Part shown: in pieces, positions 31,123 through 41,700 of the stretch
Numbering within the stretch: position 1 is the first letter of the stretch
Layout of the letters: each line of letters begins with the position of its first letter
DNA from: Akebia trifoliata
Lineage: Eukaryota; Streptophyta; Magnoliopsida; Ranunculales; Lardizabalaceae
DNA: 64,000 nt
NCBI GenBank assembly: GCA_017979445.1
Contig: CM030714.1
Location: 8,377,049 to 8,441,048 of the forward strand
Direction: 5' to 3'
Position numbers and translations under genes: made by a program
The notes under the pieces: generated by a model
Told to the model about the DNA's origin: nothing
Databases searched by the model: none
Seen by the model: only the letters and a program-made list of their open reading frames with translations

Positions 31123-32295
31123 GCTCCTATATGGCGTGTGGAAGTATCAGATAACCAAAAAGAGTAGTATTCTATAAAAAAAAAAAGATAAATATAATAT
31201 TAATGTTATATTAGCTATACATCTCTTCATTATTTAAATATGTATACGTAAGTGATTCATTTAATAACCAAGTAATTATAACATGTATATATACTTAATT
31301 TTACAAGTCCTTTATACAAGTAATTTATATTTTTATAAATTTTATTGAGTTTTAAAATAATTTTTTCTTGAAATTGTTTTCAATTGAATTATATTGTTTA
31401 TTGAAGTATTTCCATTGAAATCTTGCAGGTTCATACTTAAAATTTGATTATTTCAATTAAAATTTACTACCCATTGAAATATCTCACCAAAAGGAAATTG
31501 TCAATTAAATTTATCATCAAAGGCTTGTAGAAATAAAAATATTTTGTGAAAATTGTCAATTAACAAAATGATAAGTAGGCCATACTTCGGTCTCCAAACT
31601 TATCGAACACCTTTTCAGCATTAAATTGGTGCACGGAACATACACATCCATGTCCTTTGTTACATCCATTCAGATCATAAAGCGAAGTGTCTAGGTCTTT
31701 AAAATCCTCAAAAAATTTCAATCCATTGGGACATACTTTACTACCATCAAATTGATAATCCACAGAGGTTTAACTGTTTTATCTGCCATAGCCGACGTGT
31801 AGTTGTTGCTGAAGTTGCGAGTTTTGAGACGTGATGCATGAAATGAGATTCATCTTGTTGATTTAAGCTTAGTGAATGGTGCTTTCTGGACTTCACACCT
31901 CCCCAGTTATCACGAGTTTACACTGTTGATGTCACTGCAATGCCCTCTTCTTTACAACAATGTATCCTAAAAAATCATCCCAACTCACTTAGATGCTCAC
32001 ACTCAAAAGAATGCACACTAACGCTCGACTTGTAAACGTTACTCAATCTTCGAGCTAGGGTGATCCCAAAGAGTTGGTTAAGAAAACTCTTTTGAGACAA
32101 ATTGGGGTAAAGATTGATTTAAACTAAATTAAATAGTACTTTTCAAAAATAAAAAATTAAATTACATTAGGTTCAACTCCTCTACAAGTGGCCATCTCCT
32201 AGCATCATCGACCAACCTTTGACTACCCAGAGATAATCATACATTTATACTCTAAAAGACGCACGAAAGCTTTTTTTAGCAACAACATCCTGTGA
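31123..32295. other. AT-rich non-coding stretch
   Basis: It contains no supported gene. The minus-strand frame at 31560-31763 has no recognisable domain and no splice partner that I can find. The part next to 32296 is presumably the 3' untranslated region of the minus-strand gene. Confidence 0.5.
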
Positions 32296-34038
32296 TCAAA
32301 CTTTTGAATTACTTGCTTCTCTATGCTCGTTTGAGTTCTCACGCTCTCCCAGCCATTCTTGTAGTTTGGCTTCTCTACCAGCTTTGAACTCTTCGTAGTT
32401 TTCCAATACGGACGAAAGGTCATGATGAGCTACCGAGCTTCCATCAAATGGAATTGCTTCTTCAAGGTTCTCATCAACAATCTGACTCGACATAGGCAGT
32501 TCTTCAGCTTCTTTATCTGGCAAAGTTGAAACAGCAGTAGTAGCAACCACAGCTATTGTTGAATAATGTGGTTGTATCTGCTCAACTTTTGTGTCGATTG
32601 ATTGTTTGGTGTCGAATTGGGGCCATCTTATGCTTACTGCTCTCTGTTTAGCTGACTTTATAACTGTCGAGAAATAGCTACCACTACTTTCTCCATCCTG
32701 CCGGGCACCATCACTCTGACCAAAGGCTTCTGGTCCCCGCAAGCTGCTTCTACCCATTTGAGAAGCTGAACTCCGGTTATGAATCAACCTGATTCACAAC
32801 AGCAGCTTTAAAAAGTTTGCAATTACTGGTAATTATACAATTTGACCAAGTTGTTAGGTTTTATCGAAGCAATGTCCAATAATAGTTGACACAAGTGTTG
32901 GACCCGTATAACTCGGTTGACATAGTGAAATACAACTTTGACGTAGTGGTTTCTAGTCTGGCTTACCCAACAAAAATGAAATAAAAAGAATGATTAATTA
33001 ACACAGAAAGAAAAGATAAATTTTTTCAACAGGTAAGAAATTAGCCCAAGAAGGCAAAAGCTGAGAGAGAAGTTGAAATCAAATAAGCGAATTCAAAAAA
33101 AAGAAGAAGAAGAAGTAAAGAAACTTGTGTCTTCTCAATTTCATTTTTTCTCCATATCTTTCATAACCATTTTTTACACCTTATCCCAAATATTGGGTGT
33201 CAGAAACATGAATCTTATCATGCCATCCAAGTTTATCTGGAGCTATTATTTACATGAACGCATGCATCTTCAATCTTTTCTTACTATCTCAATCCAAGTT
33301 ATTTTGACCTTCTTCTCACTATTTTAAAGTCTTTAAGTTGCACCAAAGCACTCCTCACTAATGCCAACAATTGCCTGTTGTACACACTTAAACCATCTCA
33401 ATAGACTTCCCTTTGCATGTCTCCAATTGATTCAATTCCTAGGCTTCCTCGAGCACACTCATTTTTAAATTTTATCTTTTTTAGTAGGATTTTGAGCAAA
33501 TAAATATGTTCATTTCGAATTTGCAAAACTATGGTACCTTTATTCATAAGAAGAAAAGCATTGTACATGTTTGTCGTCTTCATACATAATACAAGTACAT
33601 GAATGTGCTTGTTAATGTTATTTATTTAGTGACTGCATGCATGTGTGGTTGATCTCATCTTCAATGTTGCTGCTCACTCAACTTCATCCTAACTGCATGA
33701 TTGCGAGGTTCAACAATCGAGACAAACATAACAAGATTATATCAAGTGTCATGAACTATAGAAGGGTGGAGAAGCAGCCTTGAAAAACAAGAGAATAAAT
33801 AATGCAGTGTTAAACGTAACTGAGAAAAAGGTGATTTGCATATACACATTACGTTTTTAAAAGCTTACCCTCTCTTTGGTTGTGATGTTGACATGATAAT
33901 TAGAGATTTCTTGATGTCCTTAATCATCTCATCAACAATGGAGGGACCATATTCTTTCATTGACCTCACCACCATAATAGAATCCTCCAAGTCTTCGGTG
34001 TGCAGGGTTATCTCACGAGACTTTTCCACAACCTTATC
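32296..34038 (-). CDS. Unknown plant protein, last two exons only
   Basis: Two minus-strand exons, 34038-33869 and 32788-32296, splice in frame (GT-AG, phase 2). The joint reading is a helical charged segment (DKVVEKSREITLHTEDLEDS, SMKEYGPSIVDEMIKDIKKS) followed by a polar tail (SGSYFSTVIKSAKQRAVSIR, then a LENYEEFKAGREAKLQEWLG stretch near the stop). I do not recognise the family. The first exon has an acceptor (TTTTTTAG) at its upstream side, so at least one earlier exon must exist. I could not find it between 34045 and 38640, where transposons and an N gap lie. It could be the intact end of a gene or an isolated fragment. Confidence 0.55.
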
Positions 34039-34346
34039 CTAAAAAAGCATAGAAGAATAATGGTCAGAATAGTCAATCTCTATGAATTGGGACTACACTT
34101 TTAACTGATAACCAAAAATAAATAAAAAATCAGTTAGTTGCACATCTGTTAGCAGACACTAGCGCAAACTCATCACTTCAAATTGACCATATTGCCTATG
34201 CAACGCAGAATAACTCAATGAGTTAGCCCATGGAATTCATAGCATATGCACCCATTGTTTTGAACCCCAAAAAACTCACCTCGACTCTAAAGCCTATTAA
34301 GCTGAGCTTACCAAATGGCTCATAAGTGGATAGGCAAGTAGATAAA

Positions 34347-34349
<3 letters not shown>

Positions 34350-34399
<50 letters not shown>

Positions 34400-34400
34400 T
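34350..34400. repeat. (TA)n microsatellite
   Basis: About 50 bases of nearly pure TA/AT repeats with a single TG interruption. A shorter (AT)n tract of the same kind is at 27630-27650. Confidence 0.85.
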
Positions 34401-34429
34401 TTTATAGATCTTAAGAATTCTATTAGAAA

Positions 34430-35420
34430 AAGAAGAAAGAAAGGCAGTTGAGCAGACCTGCCAAATACAACAAGAGAGAGAGTGAAAGGAATAAAAAATG
34501 GCAAAAGTGGGGGGAAACCCTCTCTTTTGAGAGACCATCTTCCATCTAAACAAAAAGTCTTCCAAGAACCATTTGGATTCCTTAAAAACTTAACACCAAA
34601 AAACCATCTAAAGTGGATATGATGACCTCTTGAATAATATTATCCTTCATTCCAAAGACAACTATTTCTCTCCTCCAAATATCTAAACAAAGGGTATCAA
34701 CTCCTATAATATCTTTTCTCTGAAATTAATGGCCATGGACAAACAGCTCTGAAAAAGAACTGAAATTGATCAAGGGAAGCACCAATAAAAGTTAATTAAG
34801 GAAATGAATGAAACCAAACAACTTGTGCGATTTGCAATGATGGGAAAGTGCACACAGATTCCCAACTAGCATTACAAAGAGATTAGAAATCCACAGAATA
34901 ATACCCTAAACAATAATTTTATCCATAATTAAGATCTTTTCCAAGGTAGCCGGCTAAATGAAAAAAGCTACCTTGGATGGGACACTAGGGCCCCAAACCA
35001 CAATGGAAGGAAATTTAGGACAGTAAGGACTAGAATTTGGTAGAATGATTTTACCAAGAAAACTCCATCTCAGCTTTTAATCCACACCCAATGGTCCTCT
35101 TTTGACAAATAGATATCATAGAGAGAATCAACAAATACCCAATCGTTAAAACTTCTTTTAAACAAGAATCCCCAAGAAAAATCATCCCCGACTATATTAC
35201 CTAAAACAAAATCCTAAAAAGCAAAAAAAAAATCGGGAACTCGTTGTGTAGCCTAGACTAAAGAAATATATAGTCCTTGACACCAAAGATAATGTCACAA
35301 AACAAATCGACTCATCCCTCAGAGATTCTCATGTACATTGTCTCCAAGGACCCTCTACATACAAAAAATGGTAGCAAACTCCAAAAGATTCTACCTCTAG
35401 AGGTGAACACCAAGCTATGT
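34430..35420 (-). mobile_element. Possible degenerate LINE fragment up to the gap
   Basis: Read on the minus strand, the stretch gives interrupted protein-like words such as VKFLRNPNGSWKTF and FHLAGYLGKD in changing frames. The composition and style resemble the decayed C-terminal part of a plant LINE ORF2. There is no intact domain and the assignment is weak. The stretch runs into the N gap. Confidence 0.25.
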
Positions 35421-35520
35421 NNNNNNNNNNNNNNNNNNNNNNNNNNNNNNNNNNNNNNNNNNNNNNNNNNNNNNNNNNNNNNNNNNNNNNNNNNNNNNNN
35501 NNNNNNNNNNNNNNNNNNNN
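35421..35520. other. Assembly gap (100 N)
   Basis: Exactly 100 N in a row, the usual placeholder for a gap of unknown size. The reading frames that span it on both strands are artefacts. Confidence 0.99.
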
Positions 35521-36853
35521 TATCTAATCGGACTATGGTTGATCCAAAACCAGCTAAATTAGTTATCAAATGGCATCCCTATTGGTTTGGGTCTTTGTGA
35601 AAACCCGAAACCTTGATCCAGGCCCACAGTTAATGGATCAAAACAGTTCAAATTTTCATCTCATCCGATTCATTGACAACACTAGGTGGGATCCTCATTG
35701 ACTGTTGAATCACATATGCCCTCTTAAAGGGCTATCAACATTTGAAAGTATGATTGAAATTACTAAAATAACCTCACATGAGGGGTCCTCGAGTAAGTCA
35801 TCAGTTACGAAAACGAACAAAGGTATCTCAAATATTCACCTAAACGTAGAGAGGTATATCTAAATGACTCGATAATGTATGATTAAGAAGCATTTCGCCC
35901 TAATGAGATAATGCGTCAAGTGGAGATTTTGAATTTTGGTCACCCTATTACTTGTTACCGGTAGGGAAGCACTTCACTTAGTTAAGAAAACACGAGAAAG
36001 CAATGTACATCGATATAATTATATTATTGAATTTTTGGTTTTCGAAGTTTTTATGTGAAATGTATAATACCTGTATAAAACATATGTTGTGTATTTACCA
36101 TTTTGCAAATGTTTGACCGGATTTTTGCAATTTGGAATCGAATAAAACTCGAATTTCTCACATATCGAATTTTTGCCGTATTCCAAATTGCTAACAACAG
36201 TTACAACTCCAGTTTTAAAGTTCTAATTGGTTGTTTGGTTTGTCAATTCCATGAAGTTGCAACTCCAATAAGTGAACTCCCATTTTGAGTTATAATTCTC
36301 ACCTTTGTGGGTGAGATTTATAACTTTAAACAAAAATCAAGTTGTCTCACATGGGTCATCTAGTATATAATTCATTCAACTCACTTTACATTATTTATAA
36401 CTTAGATTCCTATTTAAATAATTATAAATTTTTAATAAAAATATGGTGATTAGAATAGGACATAAAATGAATTAGATTTTATCTAAAATCTGAGTAATCC
36501 GAATTTAGTGGGTTTAGACCATTGGAGTAGATTCAAATAAAAATATGGGTTGATGCCCTTTAACCTGAGTTGAATCTAAGTCAGATCCATCCATCCCTAT
36601 ATTCGTCGAGAGCCGAATGATATATTGCTTTGAAAGTTTTTTTTTTCTTTCTTAACTTTTCAAAACATCTTTTATCTACTACTTTAATATAACATGAATT
36701 TTTAGAAAATAAATAAATTATAATAGTAAAAACAAAATAATATAACAAATAGAAAGGAAAAATGACACAAAAAATATTGAACAGTCCAAAATGATATGAC
36801 CTGAATCAAATAATCTGGTTGTGTTGGATCCGAATCAGTTAATATGGTTCGAA
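35521..36853. other. AT-rich non-coding stretch
   Basis: I see no gene here. It includes a possible small inverted-repeat region near 36195-36340 (AGTTGCAACTCC, AACTCCCATTTTGAGTTATA) and a sequence near 36470-36610 that resumes in style after the hAT-like element at 37214. Confidence 0.4.
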
Positions 36854-37205
36854 CAAGGGCGGAGCTAGTAAGGAACTGGTGGGGGCAATTGCCCCCACAG
36901 AACTTTGAGACACCCTTATATTTTCAACTAATTACATGTCCCATTTGTCTTCACTCCCTCATCTCTCTCCCCATTCGCCCCCACACCCTCACCTCATTCC
37001 AATTTTTAACCCTCTCCCCCCACCCCACCCCACCCCTTAATTTTTGTTGTTATTGATGACATTACCTCTTGACTGAGTCTTTTCATATACTAATTGGAAA
37101 TGACTTAAATATCCTTTTCTTCAACTTCTAATAAAAAACCTCTTAATTTCTCTCTAATATCATTCATCTTCAAGTTCTTCAACTCAACTAATTGCTCCAC
37201 CCCTG
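36854..37205. mobile_element. hAT-type MITE, 352 bp
   Basis: The left end CAAGGGCGGAGCTAG and right end, which reads CAGGGGTGGAGCAATTAG on the minus strand, form hAT-style terminal inverted repeats (CARGGGYGGAGC). The 8-base flanks are GGTTCGAA (36846-36853) and GGTTTGGA (37206-37213), a 6 of 8 match of the length expected for hAT. Internally GGGGGCAATTGCCCCC is a perfect palindrome near 36882-36897. It carries no transposase. Confidence 0.75.
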
Positions 37206-37325
37206 GGTTTGGATACAATTTTAATTAATAGGATTTGAGTCGAGATTCAAATATGAATCCAAATATAAAAGTTGGATATTGATATAATCAGATTCAACCC
37301 GAAATTGGGCCCTAGATTAAAACAA

Positions 37326-38053
37326 GGGTATGTTTGATTGCATGGAAAGTCACTTTCCATGGAATTTGAAATCCATGGAAAATTAGTTGTGGAAAATAGG
37401 TAGGGTTGGAAAATCAAATTCCATTGTTTGATTTCACATGGATAAAATCATGGAAAAATATGAGAAAAAAGAAGAAGAGGAAGAAGATGATAGGAGGGGG
37501 AGAGGAAGAAGAAGATGACGAGGAAGAGGGAGGGGGGAGGATGTGGCGACAACGGTGGCGGCCACGACGGCGACGACGGCGACGGTGGCGGTCACGACGG
37601 CGGTGGCGGCGACGACAACCACGACGACGGTGACTGTGGCGACGAAGGTAAGTGAGGAAGATGGGGGGGGGGGGAGAACGTGGTGGTAGTGGTGGCGGAT
37701 GAGGTGAGGGATGGAGAAGAAGGAGAAGAAGAAAAAGAAGAAAAGAGATAGAAGGTGGTCGGAGACGGAGCCAATGGCGACGGCGATGGTGACGACGACG
37801 ACGAGGTTAATGTAATGGTGATAGTAGTGGTAGTGGTAGTGGTGGTGGTAGGGAAGAATTGATGATGGAAAATATGGGTGGATTTCATTTTCCCACCCAT
37901 ATGGGTGGGAAAGTGAAATCCATGATTTAGTGGACTTTTTGAATGGGGTGGAAAATGAATTCCATTTCCATGTGCAATCAAACACTTGAAAAATGTCATT
38001 TTCCATGGAAATTGATTTTCCACCCTATTTTCCATGTGCAATCAAACATACCC
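37326..38053. mobile_element. PIF/Harbinger-like (Tourist) element, 728 bp
   Basis: It has perfect 17-base inverted ends, GGGTATGTTTGATTGCA at 37326-37342 and its complement at 38037-38053. The motif style fits PIF/Harbinger. The flanking triplets are CAA and TAA, one base short of a matching TWA duplication. Second, inner copies of the terminus occur near 37425 and 37973. The interior at 37480-37860 is purine- and GGC-rich simple sequence, including a G9 run near 37664. It encodes no transposase. Confidence 0.75.
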
Positions 38054-38734
38054 TAAGTTTCATCACAAGATCATATTTATTTAAGATAATAAATATTTAA
38101 ATTATCAAAAATTAAATATTTTATCAAAATATATAAAATCGACTCGATTGAATTTTATTGACTGTGACAATATTTTTCAAGTAATAAAGGAGTCATATCG
38201 AATCTTAGTCAAATGCGAACAATTCATCAACTGAATTTCTATAGGAAATCAAACATTGGAATTCATTTGAGGAGTTAGGATGAACGCTAACAACTTCAAT
38301 TCCAAAATCTAATTAACCATCGCTTCCAAGGTTTCAAAACTCGTTCAAGACCGAGATGTATCGCCTGAGTCATCTCGATATCAGGCATAAATGAGATAGA
38401 CGCACAAGTCAATTTTTAGAATGAGATTTAATACCTCACGTTTATTTTTTGAAAATTTTGATAAACGTATAAGAAAACTCATCCGAGACAAGATGCGAAT
38501 CTGGGTTTTAAAACCATCCAAACACACCCTTAAATAGACGGGAATGAGCAGTCGATGCCCACTTGTGTAATTTCATAGAACGCACCCGTGCGCAAGATAG
38601 AAACCGCGAATTTTCTCGTAAAAAATAAATATTCGTCCCTTAAGTTTTCCTTCATTTTCGAAACAGCCGAACCCTAAGCGCATTGGATTTCTGCGCTCGA
38701 AGCTAACAAATTCCAATCGAATCGAAGAAAAACC
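38054..38734. promoter_or_regulatory. Intergenic region and promoter of the TCF25 gene
   Basis: It separates the Tourist-like element from the TCF25 start at 38735. A small Mutator-like foldback lies at 38330-38515. The last 120 bases (38615-38734), with CTTAAGTTTTCCTTCATTTTC and GAACCCTAAGCGCATTGG, look like a plant 5' untranslated leader. I see no clear TATA box. Confidence 0.4.
38330..38515. mobile_element. Small MITE with GGTTTCAAAACTCG-type ends
   Basis: The left end is GGTTTCAAAACTCG and the right end reads GGTTTTAAAACCCAG on the minus strand. The interior has repeated words of the kind CCGAGA and GAGATG. The flanks TTCCAA and ATCCAA may be remnants of a target duplication. A larger relative is at 57654-58061. 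Confidence 0.45.
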
Positions 38735-41700
38735 ATGTCGGCTCGATTACTGAGAAAAGTTCTAAGAGAACAAGAAGATCAACGCTGGAAGCTCACCGAG
38801 CTCGAATCGGAGCTTAACGAGGACGAGTCAGACTCGCCCGATTCACATCCTCCTTCTCGAAACCTCTTCGATCTTCTGGAGAACGAGGTTGGTTTCAGAT
38901 TCCCCCTTTCATCGATTTTATTGAGAGATTAGGGTTTATGTTGTTAATTCGTTCTGCCATGGAAATTGATTGATATTGACATTGTAGAATTACAATAACT
39001 TGATGCCCTTTATGGTTTCTTTGTGTGATTGAAAGCTTGTTATGTTTGTTTCTGTTATTGAGTTTAGGAAACCTAAAAAGACTGAAAAAAATCTAGGCTG
39101 CAAATTTGGGGAAGAACCTCAAGAGCGATTATTCTAGATACCTGATAGAGCGATGTAATTTAGTGTCTATGTGGACGTCTTTTGTTGATTACTGGCAAAA
39201 TGATAATTAGAGAGAGATAGGAGCACAAGAACTAGTGATAGGAGAGAAACTCTGGGGAGAGAGAGAGCTCGTGTAAAGATTTACTGGTTGATCGTTCAAA
39301 ATTTTAGCATTAATGGATGTATAATTAAGATTTGAGGTAGGGAATGATTTGGGATTGATGCCCATGGAGTGGGTATGATTTGAATTTTGTATTTGATTGA
39401 CTTGGAAGCTATAAAGAGATGGATTTGGACGATCTAAAGAGATTGAAGTAGACCTTAAATAAGGCGATGATTGAAATAATGGCCAACAGGATTAGTGGAG
39501 ATTGGAGACTTAGGTTTAAGAAGATGGAGGATTATGGGTATTATGGTTGGAAAATTTTGATACAGGTGTTCGTACTCATTTTTATTTTTATTTTTTATAT
39601 TTAAGTATAAATATATTGAGGAAACAAGAGAAAAGTGGAGCCCGAGAAGGTCCCCTTACAAGGCAACAAAAAAGACTCCCTTAAAATCTTTGTACAGCTA
39701 GCTCTAGTAGAATAATAAGCTCAATATCTCCATAGTCACTTCTCGAGCAGATTTTTCCTTTCCCCGAAACACTCTCTTCTTCCTCCTTTACCAAAGCCCC
39801 AACATTCAGCAGAAGGAAGGGTCGGCCAGAGGTGCCTAATAAGTGGAAAATTGAGTACATAAGAAAGCGGAAGAAGACAAGAGGAGAGGGAAGGATGGTA
39901 GAGTCATGCATATGGTTTGGAGTTTAATACCATCTTGGAATGTCTTGCCCGTCACCGGAATGAGAGGTTGGTCCTAAAACATTCAGTATTCCAGGTCTGT
40001 CTTGGTTGAGCGAGTCTCAGAATTTTTTCCATAGACAGTGCCTCAGGTGGGGATTTTAAATTTTGGCCACACTACCCATCCAACCACGCTCCACAAATTC
40101 AAGTTTTTTATTCACATATTTACAGATATTGATGTTATAATAATTTGCTAGTGAAGCAATCACCCAAGGCCAATTGGCCCTTACGAAATATGCTGCTGCA
40201 AGATCAATGAAGTGGATCCTGGCTTTAGTTTGGCTGTTAACTTATGTTTGCTTAATCCATATCTTCAAATTGATACTTTTTTTTATAAGCTCCTACCCTG
40301 TATTCGTTGTCAATCTTTATTTTCTTTTTTCAGCCATATATCATTCAAAAAAAAAAAAATGTTATTCTTTTTCATCCACCAATGTTTCATTGATATGTGT
40401 GTTGGTGTCAAAGTCAGACATGGGTAGTGATGCCTGGAAAATAGTATTTGTGGTCTCAACAGTATACTTAATGATATGAAACAAGGGGTTTATAGATACT
40501 TATGGAAAATGTTCTGGTATATCTTATTGTTTGTATCATAAAATGATATACAAGGGAATAAATAGTTTAAAGTTGGCTTTACCATGTAGAAAACTTCAAT
40601 TAAAAAATGTAGAACCTGGTAATTTGGTAAATGATATCTAATATTTTGCACAAGAGAAAATAAAAAAAGTGAGAAATGACGCACCCGAATCCATGCGGTT
40701 TCGGAGACTAACACGCGTCCCCAATACCAGATACCATGATCAGAAAAATCTATGCAACACACCCTTCCACTGTCTCTTGCTGGTGGCAACCAGGAAAACC
40801 ATTTAACTCTTTAAGTTATTATTTGAGTGAGTTCGATGACTTATGTAGGCTTGTAATGTACTAAACTACTGCTAGCAGAAGAGGTCAATGACCAATGTTC
40901 TTTTTTTTTTTTTTGTCTTTTCCTTTTTCTTTTTTCCAGGGGGATGAGCTGGAAATAGCCGATGAAACTTCAGCAGGAGATGTTGATGAACAAGAACCGC
41001 CTGTTGTGAAGAACTCTGTTGAGGTACTTCCATCATCTAATCGCAAATCAAAGAAGAAAAAGAAAAAGGGCAAGGGGGACCCTACTTATACTAAAGATAA
41101 AACCGGAAAACCCTTTGATGTGATTTTGGAAAGTTTGACTATTGATGCAAATTCTCCTAGTCAACTTGCCGGCTTTACAATTGCCAAAGCAGAACATCCA
41201 AAAGTTAAGGAGAACCTTGTGAAACAACGCACATCGTCCGTATTAGTAGTGGATCCTAAATTTTTAAGGCCTGAAAATGAATTGCGAAGGATATTTGGTT
41301 CTGAAGTGGTGAGGTCATTCGAGAATAGTCATAATAGTGGCAGTTCAAGGCAGATCCGGGGTGGAAGGCGTGGAACCCACAATCATAGAAAGACTATTCT
41401 TGTTTCTCCATCAGTACACTGGTCTCGCTGGGATGGATCCTTATCCATGGAACTCTTGGAAACTAAAGATGGACAACATTTTTTTAAGTAAGTAGCAGTC
41501 CCTAATTTTCTATAGCCTTATTGGTTGCATGCTTTTTTAATGTAATTCCAGGCTGTAATTTCGACACTTTTTCTTTCCGACTAAAAACTATAGTTTGGTA
41601 CATACAGTCAGTGTAGTAGTCTACATTATTCAGACACTTTGGGCATCCTATGTGGGGTTAGGGGTAAAAGAGGAAACTAATAAAGTTGGAAGGTTATATT

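Noticed and set aside
31560..31763. 67-codon minus-strand frame with several cysteines
   Set aside because: It has no recognisable domain, no splice partner and no neighbour. It lies in AT-rich sequence downstream of a stop codon.
35277..35600. Open frames crossing the N run on both strands
   Set aside because: They are open only because N codons are read as unknown residues.
37434..38041. Long minus-strand frames of 190 and 149 codons
   Set aside because: They lie in purine-rich and GGC simple sequence inside a Tourist-like element. The predicted residues are histidine, threonine, valine and serine runs without a domain.
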